A DNA stretch of 64,000 nt from an uncultured Clostridia bacterium (GCA_947591315.1 CANQDD010000010.1:27225-91224); one strand, 5' to 3'. Counted from the first letter of the stretch, positions 7,434-17,950 are shown. Notes: a model not told the origin generated them from the sequence alone. Translations and numbers: made by a program.

Positions 7434-8627
7434 ATGAACAAAAAAACCGTATCAAAAATCAATCTGTTTTTCTCCGGACTTTTGAGCCGCATGGAGGAAA
7501 ACAGAGATTTTTTTACCGACATAACAATACAATTCATATCAGGCGCGAAAATATTCCCCGCGAAAATACTGCTTGACGAAAGCGGCGTGACGCTTGACTA
7601 CCAGGCGGTAAAGCGCACGGTTCCCACAGACGAAATATGGGACATAATCGCCGCCGAGCTTTTAAACTACGACGAGGCACGCATAATATACGCGGAGCGC
7701 GGCGCGAGACTTGTGATAGAGGCGAGTGATAAAAAGGTAAATATGCGCCGCGAGGACGCGCTTGCCGACGCGCCGCAGACAAGCGTGGTACAGACGGGGC
7801 GCGAGTACGTCGTAAACCCCGCGCTCGCGAAGGATTTACTCACGGAAATCGGCATACTCGCGAAAAACGGCAAAATAAAGAACGACAAAATCAGGAAGTA
7901 CAATCAGATTGACTACTTTGTCGAGCTTATGCAGGGCGTGTTGAAGGAAATCGGCGACAGAGACGAGTACGTCATACTCGACGCCGCCTGCGGCAAGAGC
8001 TATCTGTCGTTTGTGCTGAATTTTTACCTGCGCGAGATACTGAAAAAGAAATGCCGCTTTATCGGCGTCGACTATTCAAAAACGGTGATCGACGCGTCGA
8101 AGCGCATCGCTGCGAACCTCGGCTACAACAACATGGAATTTATCGAAGCCGACCTCACGGAGTACACGCCAGACGCGCGTCCCGACATCGTAATATCGCT
8201 CCACGCCTGCGACACCGCTACCGATATGGCGCTGGGACTGGGCATACGCTCAAAGTCACGCGCGATAGTGTGCGTGCCGTGCTGCCACAAGGATATTTTG
8301 AAGCAGTATTCATACGAGCCGTTCGAGCCGATAATGAAGTACGGCATACTTAAAGCGCGGCTTGCCGATACGCTCACCGACGGCATACGCGCGGCGTATC
8401 TCGAAAGCGCGGGGTACAGGGTGAGCATGATTGAGTACATCTCGCCGCTCGAAACGCCGAAAAATATAATGATACGCGCCGTGTACACAGGCAGGGAAAG
8501 CGCGAAGGCGCGAGATGATTACGAAAATCTGAAAGACATGCTGCACGTCGAACCGGCGATCAAGCGGTTTTTGAAGCAAAAAATAGGATTTAAGATAACG
8601 AGAGGGGATAACGGTCATGAAATTTGA
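7434..8627 (+). CDS. SAM-dependent methyltransferase (Methyltransf_32 type)
   Basis: This 397-residue protein has a C-terminal class I methyltransferase domain. Motif I is LDAACGKSYLSF (near residues 182-193) and the post-motif is ISLHACDTATD, a pattern of the PF13679 family that includes GSTCD-like proteins. CVPCCHKD follows. The N-terminal 130 residues have no domain I recognise and may bind the substrate. The ATG at 7434 follows AAAGGAAAG; an upstream open stretch in the same frame overlaps dCMP deaminase and is not used. The C-terminus overlaps the Nudix gene by 11 bp. The methylated substrate is unknown; RNA is a fair guess from relatives. Confidence 0.75.
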   Translation: MNKKTVSKINLFFSGLLSRMEENRDFFTDITIQFISGAKIFPAKILLDESGVTLDYQAVKRTVPTDEIWDIIAAELLNYDEARIIYAERGARLVIEASDKKVNMRREDALADAPQTSVVQTGREYVVNPALAKDLLTEIGILAKNGKIKNDKIRKYNQIDYFVELMQGVLKEIGDRDEYVILDAACGKSYLSFVLNFYLREILKKKCRFIGVDYSKTVIDASKRIAANLGYNNMEFIEADLTEYTPDARPDIVISLHACDTATDMALGLGIRSKSRAIVCVPCCHKDILKQYSYEPFEPIMKYGILKARLADTLTDGIRAAYLESAGYRVSMIEYISPLETPKNIMIRAVYTGRESAKARDDYENLKDMLHVEPAIKRFLKQKIGFKITRGDNGHEI

Positions 8628-9150
8628 AGAAAAGACGCTGAGCGTTGAGCCGATATATGACGGCAAGATTTTTAAGGTAAGGAAGGAGCAGGTCGAGCTT
8701 CCCGACGGCACGGAGTCGATGCGCGAGCTAATCTCACACCCCGGCGGCGTGGGCGTGATCGCAGTACTGGAGGACAGACAGGTGTTCATGGTAACGCAGT
8801 ACCGCATAGCGGCAAGGTCGATGATGCTCGAAATCCCCGCAGGCAAGCTTGAATACGGCGAAAATCCGCTTGAGTGCGGCAAGCGCGAGCTTATCGAGGA
8901 AACTGGCTACGAGGCTGCCGACTTCACTCACCTCGGCGCGTACTACGCCACTCCCGGCTACTGCGAGGAGGTACTAAACCTCTACCTCGCGCAGAATCTT
9001 CACTTCGTCGGACAGCATCTCGACGAGGGCGAATTTCTGAACGTGAGAAAGTACGACCTCGACGAGCTTTACAATATGGCGATGAACAACGAGATACGCG
9101 ACGCGAAAACGGCAATCGCGATACTCAAAGCGAAAGCCATTTTGGGATAA
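8617..9150 (+). CDS. nudF: Nudix hydrolase, ADP-ribose pyrophosphatase type
   Basis: This 177-residue enzyme carries the Nudix box (GX5EX7REUXEEXGU) at residues 76-98. It is preceded by LEIPAGK and followed about 15 residues later by YATPGYCEE, both features of ADP-ribose pyrophosphatases. Such enzymes cleave ADP-ribose to AMP and ribose 5-phosphate. The ATG at 8617 lies inside the end of the preceding gene and has AGAGGGG upstream, so translation is probably coupled. It closes the run that starts with purD. Confidence 0.9.
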   Translation: MKFEEKTLSVEPIYDGKIFKVRKEQVELPDGTESMRELISHPGGVGVIAVLEDRQVFMVTQYRIAARSMMLEIPAGKLEYGENPLECGKRELIEETGYEAADFTHLGAYYATPGYCEEVLNLYLAQNLHFVGQHLDEGEFLNVRKYDLDELYNMAMNNEIRDAKTAIAILKAKAILG

Positions 9151-9199
9151 ATCTGCACGAAAAGCACGGAGATTTATAATAAAAACGAGGGTTTATAAA

Positions 9200-10765
9200 G
9201 TGAAACTGAAAATATTTACAGCCGCGCTCACCGTGGCGGCGCTTATTTCCACAACCGCGCAGGCGGCGGAAAAACCGGTGTATATATGCGCGTATTATAA
9301 CGGCGCGGGCACGCTCATAAACGTGAAGAATTTCACCGAGGACGAACTAAAAAATGTGTTCGGCGCGTTTGCTCCCGACGACGCGGTAAAGGCGAAGCTG
9401 TTCCTCTGGGACGGCGCATTACAGCCGGAGGGCGGACTTTCCGTGACCGATTATCCGCTCGAGGTCAAAAAACTCGTCAGCGTCACCACAGCGCCAAACG
9501 TGACGGCTGAAATGTGCGCCGCGTCGTTCTGGCAGGCGAAGGACAACTGCTCCGACGAGGTTATTATGACCGAGGCGGAGATAGCGGAGCTTAACAGCAG
9601 AATCCTCAAAGCCGACGGCACTCACATGAACGACCTGACCGCCTTTGACGGAGCATACGACGGCACGGCTCTGGCGAAGTCGCTCGCCGATTTTAATAAG
9701 CCGTCCAAGGTGTTGTATTTAGGCGACAAGCCCGTGTCCGAAAGCTATTACGAGGCGATACGCAAAAACATAAGGAACGCCGCGGTTACAAAGAAAATGC
9801 CGTACAAATTCGGCTTTGCCGTGAACAGGACAATTATGAAGGACTATCCGTGTGAGGATTACCTGTCCGAATTTCCGTCCGATCCCGAGTGGGATGAGCT
9901 CACAGCGACGGGCGTGGCGGTGAACGAGCCGCTCGTTGTTCTGTTCCGGACCGCCGACGGAAAATTTACATACGTATACAGCCGATGCTATTCGGGCTGG
10001 GCGCCCACGGAGGACATTGCCGTATGTGAAAGCAAGGCGGAGTGGGAAAGCCTGTTAAATCCTGAAAATTTCCTCGTCGTGACGGGTGAAAAGGTGTACC
10101 TTGAACCGAGCGCGGACGCGGACTTAAACGAAAAACTGCTCACAATGGGAACGGTTCTGCCGCTCAATACGGAGTACACGGACGGCGCGGTCATGAATCG
10201 TCTGCCGTGGAATAACTACGTTGTAAAAATGCCCGCGCGCGATGAAAACGGCAAATTTTACCAAAAGGACGCGCTCATCTCCGCGAACCGCGACGTGAAC
10301 GTCGGATATTTGCCGTACACGCCGGCGAACGTGCTGACGCAGGCGTTCAAGTCGCTCGGCGACCGTTACGGCTGGGGCGGCATGATGAACGCGCAGGACT
10401 GCTCGGCGTTCGCGCAGGAGGTGTACCGCTGCTTTGGATTCGAGCTTGCGCGGAACACTTCATGGCAGGCGGCGATGCCGGCTGACGTCACCGATATGAC
10501 TAAAATGACCACGGACGAGAAAAAAGCCGTGATTGACACGCTCCCGGCCGGAGCGATACTTATAATGCCGGGACATGAGGTAATTTATCTCGGCGAGGAA
10601 AACGGACTGTACTATGTGATAAACGATTCAGGCTCGCTCGTGCCGCCCGACGATCCAAACACGGCACTAAACCCGCGCAGCATTATAATAAACGACCTTT
10701 CCGCGCGCAGAGCGTCCGGAGGGACGTGGCTTGAAAATCTGACCTACGCGGTTGTTATAAAATAA
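9200..10765 (+). CDS. Secreted NlpC/P60 cysteine peptidase with SH3-like region
   Basis: This 521-residue exported protein starts with a signal peptide (MKLKIFTAALTVAALISTTAQA, cleavage after AQA). The C-terminal 150 residues are an NlpC/P60 domain: C401 in QDCSAF, H459 in PGHEV and a third polar residue in VINDSGS. The middle (about residues 215-365) looks like the SH3-type domains of C40-family wall hydrolases. Such proteins cut peptide bonds in peptidoglycan. The start is a GTG at 9200, with GAGGG upstream. It is followed by a strong terminator and so ends the forward transcript. Which wall peptide it cuts is not known. Confidence 0.8.
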   Translation: MKLKIFTAALTVAALISTTAQAAEKPVYICAYYNGAGTLINVKNFTEDELKNVFGAFAPDDAVKAKLFLWDGALQPEGGLSVTDYPLEVKKLVSVTTAPNVTAEMCAASFWQAKDNCSDEVIMTEAEIAELNSRILKADGTHMNDLTAFDGAYDGTALAKSLADFNKPSKVLYLGDKPVSESYYEAIRKNIRNAAVTKKMPYKFGFAVNRTIMKDYPCEDYLSEFPSDPEWDELTATGVAVNEPLVVLFRTADGKFTYVYSRCYSGWAPTEDIAVCESKAEWESLLNPENFLVVTGEKVYLEPSADADLNEKLLTMGTVLPLNTEYTDGAVMNRLPWNNYVVKMPARDENGKFYQKDALISANRDVNVGYLPYTPANVLTQAFKSLGDRYGWGGMMNAQDCSAFAQEVYRCFGFELARNTSWQAAMPADVTDMTKMTTDEKKAVIDTLPAGAILIMPGHEVIYLGEENGLYYVINDSGSLVPPDDPNTALNPRSIIINDLSARRASGGTWLENLTYAVVIK

Positions 10766-10773
10766 TATCGAGC

Positions 10774-10797
10774 GCCGCCGTTTTCGGCGGCATTTTT
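10774..10797 (+). terminator. Terminator after the NlpC/P60 gene
   Basis: GCCGCCG-TTTT-CGGCGGC followed by a short T run. Confidence 0.8.
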
Positions 10798-10801
10798 GCG
10801 T

Positions 10802-10835
10802 AAAAAAATACGGAACGGCGTAATGCCGTTCCGTA
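10802..10835 (-). terminator. Terminator of the ilvBNC operon
   Basis: TACGGAACGGC and GCCGTTCCGTA form a perfect 11-bp stem with a five-base loop. On the minus strand it ends in a T tract; T-rich sequence on the other side may let it work in both directions. Confidence 0.85.
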
Positions 10836-10849
10836 CAATATTTTTTGAA

Positions 10850-11884
<1,035 letters not shown>

Positions 11885-11923
11885 TTACCTCTTTCTTTAT
11901 TAAATTATTTTTTACTGTGTAAA

Positions 11924-12424
11924 TTACTTGTCGAGCTTGAGCATATTCGCGCCTCTTTCAAGCGCCGTCATGCCCGTTCTCGAAAGCTCCTCTATGCCGT
12001 ACGCGTCAACGAGGTCGAGAAATGCGTTTACCTTTTTCTCATGACCTGTTATCTCGACGGTCAGCGTGTTCGGGCTTATATCGACTATATTTGCTCTGAA
12101 CACGTTCGTAATCTCGATTACCTCGCTTCTCGTCTTGGGGGTAACCTTGATTTTTACAAGCGCGAGACCGCGCTTTACTATTTCGCTGTCACGGAGCGTT
12201 TTTATCTTAATGACCTCCATGATTTTTGAAAGCTGCTTTGACACCTGTTCGACCGTCAGCGCGTCGCCGTTTACCTCTATCGTAATTCTCGACACATGCG
12301 GATCGTTCGTCGTGCCGACCGACAGCGAGTGAATGTTAAAGCCGCGTCTCGAAAACAGTCCGACTACTCTTGAAAGCACGCCGGGGTTATTCTCGACGAG
12401 CACGGATAATGTGTATCTTTCCAT
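11924..12424 (-). CDS. ilvN: Acetolactate synthase small (regulatory) subunit
   Basis: This 166-residue protein begins with an ACT domain (TLSVLVENNPGVLSRVVGLFSRRGF), which binds valine for feedback inhibition of acetolactate synthase. The C-terminal domain contains VEITGHEKKVNAFLDLV. Length is that of the IlvH type. Its ribosome site (AAGGAGGA) lies inside the end of ilvB, two bases of spacing separate the genes, and translation is probably coupled, giving matched subunit levels. Confidence 0.93.
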   Translation of the reverse strand: MERYTLSVLVENNPGVLSRVVGLFSRRGFNIHSLSVGTTNDPHVSRITIEVNGDALTVEQVSKQLSKIMEVIKIKTLRDSEIVKRGLALVKIKVTPKTRSEVIEITNVFRANIVDISPNTLTVEITGHEKKVNAFLDLVDAYGIEELSRTGMTALERGANMLKLDK

Positions 12425-12426
12425 GG

Positions 12427-14103
12427 TTAGTTATCCTCCTTTCGGGGGAGCGGAGCTTCGTTAAGCACGTCGCCCGTAGGCTCGAAGGGGTTGACCTCCA
12501 CGACGAGCAGATACGATTTGTCGTCCGCGAGCATTTTGTCTATCGCCTTGCCGACCTCGCTGTTTTCTTTAACGGTCGAGGTGTTGAAGCCGTAAGCCTT
12601 CGCGAGCATTTCAAAATCGGGAGTGCCTTCTATATTGACCGCCTGGTAGTTGGCTTTGTATAAAAGGAACTGATGCTCGTGCACCATGCCGAGTCTGCCG
12701 TTTTTGAACAGTACCATTTTAACAGGTATATCCCAATACGCCATAGTACCCATTTCCGGCAGATCCATCTGGAATGAGCCATCGCCCATTACGGCGATCA
12801 CGGGCTTTTCACCCTTTGCCGCGACGGACGCGCCTATCGCGGCGGGAAGTCCGTAGCCCATTGTGCCGAAGCCGCCCGACGTAAGGAACGCGCGCGGCGT
12901 TTTGAAGTTGTAGTTGTTCGCCGTCCAAATCTGGTTCTGACCGACCTCGGTCGAAACGTACGCGTCGGAATGTGTCTTTTCCGAGAGCACCGTCATAAAG
13001 TACTTCGGGTTTACAAAGCCGTTATCCTCGTTAAACGGCTCGTGAGTGAACCGAGCGCGCAGCTCCTCGGCTTCGCGCACCCATTCCTTTTCGGCTTTGT
13101 AACCGCTCATTAGCGGCGTAAGCTGTTCAAGCACGTCCTTTATATCGCCGACAACGGGAATGTACGGCTGAACGTTTTTGCCTATTTCCGCGGGGTCGAT
13201 GTCAATATGTATGAGCTTATTGCCATCTTCAAGTCCCTTGATGTGCGCGACCGTTCTGTCGCCGAGACGCGAACCCATTACGATAACGGTGTCCGCGCGG
13301 TTAAAAATCATATTCGCGCGCTTTACGCCGTGCGAGCCGATCATGCCGTAGTAGGAGTGGTGGTCGCAGGGAAGCACGCCTATGCCCATCATCGTTGAAA
13401 CGACGGGTATATCCGTTTCCTTGACGAATTTGCGCAGCTCGTTTACCGCGTCGGATATAACGATGCCGCCGCCCGCGAGTATTACGGGCTTTTTGGACGA
13501 TTTTATCGCCTCCGCGACCTTCTTTACCTGCGATTCGTTAGCCTTGCCGGTAATCTTGTAGCCGCGTATGCTGACGTTATCGTCCTCGTCGGGGTAATCG
13601 TACTCCGCCTTTAACAAATCCATCGGGAAGTCGATAAGCACGGGACCCGGTCTACCCGTTTCCGCGATGTGGAACGCCTCGTTTACCACTCTCGGTATAT
13701 CGAGCCCGTCCTTAATAAGGTAGCTGTGCTTTGTGAAGGGCAGCGTCGCGCCGGTAATGTCTACCTCCTGGAACGCGTCCTTGCCGATGAGCGGCGTCGC
13801 TACCTGTCCGGTCAGCGCCACCATAGGAACAGAATCCATGTAAGCCGTCGCGATACCCGTTATCAGGTTCGTCGCGCCCGGACCCGACGTGGCGGTGCAC
13901 ACGCCCGCTCTTTTCGTGACCCTCGCGTAGCCCGACGCCATGTGCGCCGCGCCCTGCTCGTTTCGTGTCAAAATATGTTTTATGGAGGAAAGAGACAGCT
14001 TGTCTATTATGGGACAGTTGGCAGCGCCCGGGTAACCGAACACAACCTCGACGCCGTTCTTCTCCAAGGTTTTAACAACCATTTCAGCACCGGTCATTCT
14101 CAA
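12427..14103 (-). CDS. ilvB: Acetolactate synthase large (catalytic) subunit
   Basis: This 558-residue thiamine-diphosphate enzyme condenses two pyruvates, or pyruvate with 2-ketobutyrate. Seen directly: VVFGYPGAANCPIIDKL with E18 of the active site in EKNGVEVVFGYPG, RNEQGAAHMASGYAR, the GPGATN loop, and the C-terminal GDGSFQMDLPEMGTM thiamine/magnesium motif. The start is ambiguous: TTG at 14103 has AGGAGG at ideal distance and gives M-R-M-T-G-A-E, like relatives; ATG at 14097 is six bases further in. A 180-base leader with several hairpins precedes it. Confidence 0.93.
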   Translation of the reverse strand: MRMTGAEMVVKTLEKNGVEVVFGYPGAANCPIIDKLSLSSIKHILTRNEQGAAHMASGYARVTKRAGVCTATSGPGATNLITGIATAYMDSVPMVALTGQVATPLIGKDAFQEVDITGATLPFTKHSYLIKDGLDIPRVVNEAFHIAETGRPGPVLIDFPMDLLKAEYDYPDEDDNVSIRGYKITGKANESQVKKVAEAIKSSKKPVILAGGGIVISDAVNELRKFVKETDIPVVSTMMGIGVLPCDHHSYYGMIGSHGVKRANMIFNRADTVIVMGSRLGDRTVAHIKGLEDGNKLIHIDIDPAEIGKNVQPYIPVVGDIKDVLEQLTPLMSGYKAEKEWVREAEELRARFTHEPFNEDNGFVNPKYFMTVLSEKTHSDAYVSTEVGQNQIWTANNYNFKTPRAFLTSGGFGTMGYGLPAAIGASVAAKGEKPVIAVMGDGSFQMDLPEMGTMAYWDIPVKMVLFKNGRLGMVHEHQFLLYKANYQAVNIEGTPDFEMLAKAYGFNTSTVKENSEVGKAIDKMLADDKSYLLVVEVNPFEPTGDVLNEAPLPRKEDN

Positions 14104-14283
14104 AAAAATTCCTCCTTTTCATTAAATATAGTGTCCTCGGCGCGTTTGTTTTTCCTGCGCCGTAAAACCATCTCATTTGGTTAGTCTTGTGGAAAACCGA
14201 AATTTTTTCGATGGTGCTGCCGACAGCATATGCTGTCCGCGCGGGTTTGCCGCGCATATGCGTGCCTGCCGTTTCAGACCGCA
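14104..14283 (-). promoter_or_regulatory. Structured leader of ilvB, no known riboswitch
   Basis: The minus-strand leader contains a 16-bp perfect palindrome (GACAGCATATGCTGTC, 14222-14237), a GCGCGG/CCGCGC hairpin (14239-14255) and a CGGCGC/GCGCCG hairpin near 14136-14162. I see no T-box AGGGTGG sequence and no Leu/Val/Ile-rich leader peptide. Shortly before the ribosome site lies GAGGACACTATA, a loose match to the GGGACACTAAA motif. Confidence 0.4.
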
Positions 14284-14290
14284 TATAGCT

Positions 14291-14319
14291 ATTTTATCAG
14301 CCTGCGGCGTAATTGTCAA
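14291..14319 (-). promoter_or_regulatory. Promoter of ilvBNC
   Basis: On the minus strand TTGACA (14319-14314) and TAAAAT (14296-14291) are 17 bp apart. Transcription would start near 14284. Confidence 0.7.
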
Positions 14320-14389
14320 CAGCTTTTTAATACCTGCGCGCAAATTTGAATTGCCGCTTAAAAAATATGAACACAATCACCAAATATAA

Positions 14390-14418
14390 TTGACATTTGA
14401 GCGCGAATAATGTATAAT
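14390..14418 (+). promoter_or_regulatory. Promoter of the GH105 gene
   Basis: TTGACA (14390-14395) and TATAAT (14413-14418) with a 17-bp spacer. It is divergent from the ilv promoter; the 70 bp between them show no clear operator. Confidence 0.8.
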
Positions 14419-14456
14419 TAAACCAATGACTAATTTTATGCAAAGGAGACAGAACA

Positions 14457-16604
14457 ATGGGCTATTATTTTGACGATTCCGTGAGCATAAACGCTTATGA
14501 GGGCACGAATCCGCAGGCGATACTGTCCTCGCTCGCGTACCGCTACATGGGACAAAATCTGAAGCACGGTCTTTATTACCGCGCGTATACAAACAACGGC
14601 ATCGTCCGCACTACGGACTATCGCTATCTTGTCGATTTTAATAAGATTTATCCGAACGCGAAAAGCAAGGACTGCGTTTGGGCGTTCGCGACGACGTACA
14701 GCGACGGCGACGCTAATTTCGGCTTCGACATCAACTGCTTCGGACCGATGGAGATGTACGTAAACGGCGAATTGGTGTATAAGTCGGACATTTTTAAGGA
14801 GAGATATTCCGAAACCGCGACGCGCATTTTCTTTGACGTGCACAAGGGCTGGAACGATATCCGCATAAAGTTTAAGAAAACTACCGCCGGATTCGGCTCG
14901 CAGTTTGGCACTTGGATAGGCAAGTGGGATTTCTACACGATAATGCCGACAAAGGAGCGTATGGGCAGAGAGGGATTTGTGTTCACCGAGCTTGTTCCCG
15001 ACGATTATGAGCCGCAGTTCGAGGTCGGTATGAGTGAGAAGGATTTCGACAAGAAGCTCTATCCCGAAACCGAGTGGTCGGACGACGAGAAGAAAAAGGG
15101 CTGCCTCACGCGTATGTTCGGAACGCCCGAAGGTAAGTACGCGGTAGGTTACGCGAAGGTGTTCTTCGACGATATCAAGGACACAAAGCATAAAATAATG
15201 CTCGATACGCTCGGCGAAACGGTTGTCTATCTTAATAAGAAAGAAGTGTTCAAGACAAGCGGCGGCAAGGAGACGTTCGAGATCGACGCGCCGCTCGGCG
15301 AATGTGATTTGCACGTAAAATGCGTATGCGGCGGCGACTGGGGCTACACGCTCGAATGTCCGACAGGCGAGCTGAGAAACGCGGCGCGCGTAAAGGGCAC
15401 GAATGACATTTGGATGTATATTGGTCCGTTTGACGCGGATTACGATTTCCCGTTCGATAAGGCGTCGGATATGCTCCATGTTGTCGGCGAGCCGAAAACG
15501 TACTGGCGGCTCGACGAGCCGGATACTTTCGTAAGACCGTACAACGAAAACACGCTGTTTGGAAGATGGAATTATCCCCTGGGCGTTACGATGTACGGAC
15601 TTCTTCACACGGCTATGCTTATCGGCTCGGAGGACATTAAGAAATACATAAAGGAGCACGTGCAGCTCTGTATTGACACGTTCGAGTACGCGATGTGGGA
15701 CAAGGAGCAGTACGGCGGCGCTACGTCGATACACAATCTGCTCACATCAATCGACAGCCTCGACGACTGCGGTTCGTTCGCGTCAACGATGCTCGAGGTT
15801 CACAAGTATCTCGGGCTTAAGGACGTAAAGGTTGTCGCGGATTATGTGGGAGACTACATCTTCAATCATCAGGACAGGCTTGAGGACGGCACGTTCTGGC
15901 GCAAGGATATGATGCACCACTTCCATAATCTTACGATGTGGGCTGACGATTTATATATGAGCGTTCCGTTCCTGACACGCTACTATGAGTTCACCGGCGA
16001 CCAAAAGTATATCGACGACGCGGCGAATCAGTTCTTCGGATTCAAGAAGCGCCTGTTTATGCCGGAGCAGAGCATAATGTCGCACGTTTACGACTTCAAA
16101 TATGACACCAAGACGAACGTTCCGTGGGGACGCGGCAACGGCTGGGTCGTTTTCTCGATGACCGAGCTTCTCGAAAAGCTGCCGGAGGATCACCCGAAGC
16201 GCGATGACCTCATCGAGTTCCTCAACACTCTCTGCGAGGGTTATCTGAAGCTTCAAGACGAGGACGGAATGTGGCACCAGGTAATAACGGATTGGGACAG
16301 CTACCCCGAAACCTCCTGTACGTCGATGTTCATTTACGCGTTCTCGCGCGGGATCCGCTTCGGCTGGCTCAAAAATCCCGAAAAGTACGTGAAGGCTATA
16401 TATAAGGGCTGGGAGGCTATCTCAAAGACGAGCGTTGACAGAGGCGGAAACGTTTACGGCGTATGCCGCGGCTCGGAGTTCTCGTTCATACCCGATTACT
16501 ACAAATACGAGCTTGGCTGGAACCTCAACGACACGCACGGCACGGGCATAGTAATGCTTGCCGGAATCGAGGTTATCAGGCTCGGAGAGTTCCTCGAAAA
16601 ATAA
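14457..16604 (+). CDS. Glycoside hydrolase family 105-type protein (unsaturated uronyl hydrolase)
   Basis: This 715-residue protein has a C-terminal (alpha/alpha)6-barrel of the GH105/GH88 kind, about residues 340-715. The motif MWADDLYM (W495-A-D-D498) contains the aspartate used by unsaturated rhamnogalacturonyl hydrolases. WGRGNGWVVFSMTELLE and SCTSMFIYAFSRGIR follow as expected. The family removes the unsaturated sugar left by pectin lyases. About 340 N-terminal residues form an extra region rich in beta-strand-like sequence, perhaps a binding module; I do not recognise it. No signal peptide is seen, so it should act in the cytoplasm on imported oligosaccharides. That agrees with the ABC importer encoded next, though a terminator separates them. 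The ATG follows AAAGGAG. Confidence 0.8.
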   Translation: MGYYFDDSVSINAYEGTNPQAILSSLAYRYMGQNLKHGLYYRAYTNNGIVRTTDYRYLVDFNKIYPNAKSKDCVWAFATTYSDGDANFGFDINCFGPMEMYVNGELVYKSDIFKERYSETATRIFFDVHKGWNDIRIKFKKTTAGFGSQFGTWIGKWDFYTIMPTKERMGREGFVFTELVPDDYEPQFEVGMSEKDFDKKLYPETEWSDDEKKKGCLTRMFGTPEGKYAVGYAKVFFDDIKDTKHKIMLDTLGETVVYLNKKEVFKTSGGKETFEIDAPLGECDLHVKCVCGGDWGYTLECPTGELRNAARVKGTNDIWMYIGPFDADYDFPFDKASDMLHVVGEPKTYWRLDEPDTFVRPYNENTLFGRWNYPLGVTMYGLLHTAMLIGSEDIKKYIKEHVQLCIDTFEYAMWDKEQYGGATSIHNLLTSIDSLDDCGSFASTMLEVHKYLGLKDVKVVADYVGDYIFNHQDRLEDGTFWRKDMMHHFHNLTMWADDLYMSVPFLTRYYEFTGDQKYIDDAANQFFGFKKRLFMPEQSIMSHVYDFKYDTKTNVPWGRGNGWVVFSMTELLEKLPEDHPKRDDLIEFLNTLCEGYLKLQDEDGMWHQVITDWDSYPETSCTSMFIYAFSRGIRFGWLKNPEKYVKAIYKGWEAISKTSVDRGGNVYGVCRGSEFSFIPDYYKYELGWNLNDTHGTGIVMLAGIEVIRLGEFLEK

Positions 16605-16625
16605 CGTTTAGTCAAATTAAACAAA

Positions 16626-16656
16626 GAAAAACGGCGGCTCAATCAACCGCCGTTTT
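16626..16656 (+). terminator. Terminator after the GH105 gene
   Basis: AAAACGGCGG and CCGCCGTTTT form the stem with a nine-base loop and a T run. Confidence 0.85.
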
Positions 16657-16660
16657 TTAT

Positions 16661-16823
16661 CGTTAAATTTAACAATACACCTCCGGTTTTTTTATGGACT
16701 TTTTAGCCTATTTTATGGTAACATGAGTTACGTCACATTAAATACATAATAATTCATAGGTAGTGATTTTATACAAAACAACAAAAATTTTTAAAAAAAT
16801 TTGCATTTTTTTCACAAAAAGTA
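16661..16823. other. A+T-rich intergenic stretch before the sugar importer
   Basis: Apart from the flanking terminator and promoter I see no gene, no catabolite-response element that I can defend, and no RNA structure. Runs of A and T dominate. Confidence 0.4.
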
Positions 16824-16852
16824 TTGCAATCTTTACCGAAATGAGCTATAAT
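16824..16852 (+). promoter_or_regulatory. Promoter of the ABC sugar importer
   Basis: TTGCAA (16824-16829) and TATAAT (16847-16852), 17-bp spacer, followed by a leader of about 95 bases. Confidence 0.7.
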
Positions 16853-16954
16853 GTATTTATTAAATTTATGTCTTTGTGCAAATTGCGGATAAACGCCCAA
16901 GATCCGCGCTTTCCGCAAAGACTGTAAACACATAAAATTTAGGGAGGGTATGCT

Positions 16955-17950
16955 ATGGCTAAAGCTCAAAAAATTGTGCTTACTCCCGAGGAGAAAGCAC
17001 ATCAAAAGGTGAGAAGACGGGCGCAGATCAAGCGTGACAGATGGATATATCTGTTGCTCTTGCCCGGATTTTTGTATTTCATAATCTTTAAAATCGTACC
17101 TATGTACGGCGTACTTATCGCATTTAAAGATTACTATGCGCCGAGCCAGTTCTTCGGACCGGGATTTTCCGAGTTCGGCAAGGATTGGGTAGGCTTTGAG
17201 AACTTCAGACTGTTCCTTACGGACTCATCTTTCTGGATGCTCCTAAGAAACACGCTGATAATTTCGGGAATGAATATTATATTCTTCTTCCCGCTCCCGA
17301 TTATTATGGCGCTTCTTTTGAACGAAATGAAGGTTCAGTGGTACAAGAAAGCTATTCAGACACTTGTATATGTACCTCACTTCGTATCTATGGTAGTCGT
17401 ATTCTCGATTACATACGTCCTTTTAAGAGCGCCTGCGGCAAAGGAATCGGGCGGTGCTATCTACGAAATCGTTAAAACCTTAAACGGCGGCAACGGAGTC
17501 GATATAATGCAGGACAAGATTGCAATATATTGGGTTGTTCTTATCCAGAATGTTTGGAAGGAAACAGGTTGGGGAACGATTATCTTCCTTGCGGCTTTGG
17601 CGGGTGTTGACGTAGAGCAGTACGAGGCGGCTATAGTTGACGGCGCGAACCGTTGGCAGCAGCTCATCTACATAACACTTCCGGCAATCACGGGCACGAT
17701 TGTCACAATGTTGATCCTCAGAATGGGCAGCGTTCTTAACACAGGTTACGAACAGCTGATCCTGTTAAAGAACAGCGGTAACGCAGACTCTATCCAGACC
17801 TTCGACACATACGTATACTTCCAAGGTATGCAAGGCGGTGAATACGGTTATACGACGGCGGTATCATTGTTCAAGTCAATTATCAGTATTATCTTCATCC
17901 AGTCGGCAAACGCTATCGCTAAGCATGCCGGTCAGGAAGGTCTTTATTAA
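16955..17950 (+). CDS. Sugar ABC transporter permease (LplB-like)
   Basis: This 331-residue inner-membrane permease belongs to the CUT1 branch of sugar importers. After a charged N-terminus it has about six membrane segments. The EAA loop that docks the ATPase reads EQYEAAIVDGANRWQQLIYI, near residues 229-248. It resembles LplB/YtcP-partner permeases used for pectin-derived or other complex oligosaccharides. A second permease and a lipoprotein follow in the same transcript. No ATPase gene is present; such systems commonly share one encoded elsewhere. Confidence 0.85.
   Translation: MAKAQKIVLTPEEKAHQKVRRRAQIKRDRWIYLLLLPGFLYFIIFKIVPMYGVLIAFKDYYAPSQFFGPGFSEFGKDWVGFENFRLFLTDSSFWMLLRNTLIISGMNIIFFFPLPIIMALLLNEMKVQWYKKAIQTLVYVPHFVSMVVVFSITYVLLRAPAAKESGGAIYEIVKTLNGGNGVDIMQDKIAIYWVVLIQNVWKETGWGTIIFLAALAGVDVEQYEAAIVDGANRWQQLIYITLPAITGTIVTMLILRMGSVLNTGYEQLILLKNSGNADSIQTFDTYVYFQGMQGGEYGYTTAVSLFKSIISIIFIQSANAIAKHAGQEGLY

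Noticed and set aside
14084..14284. Leader peptide for ilvB attenuation
   Set aside because: The 66-codon frame in the leader is not rich in Leu, Val or Ile and runs into ilvB without a terminator hairpin arrangement.
14436..15734. A 432-codon open frame on the minus strand opposite the GH105 gene
   Set aside because: Composition is rich in Arg, His and Val as expected for the shadow of a coding strand, there is no ribosome site, and GH105 is clearly the real gene.
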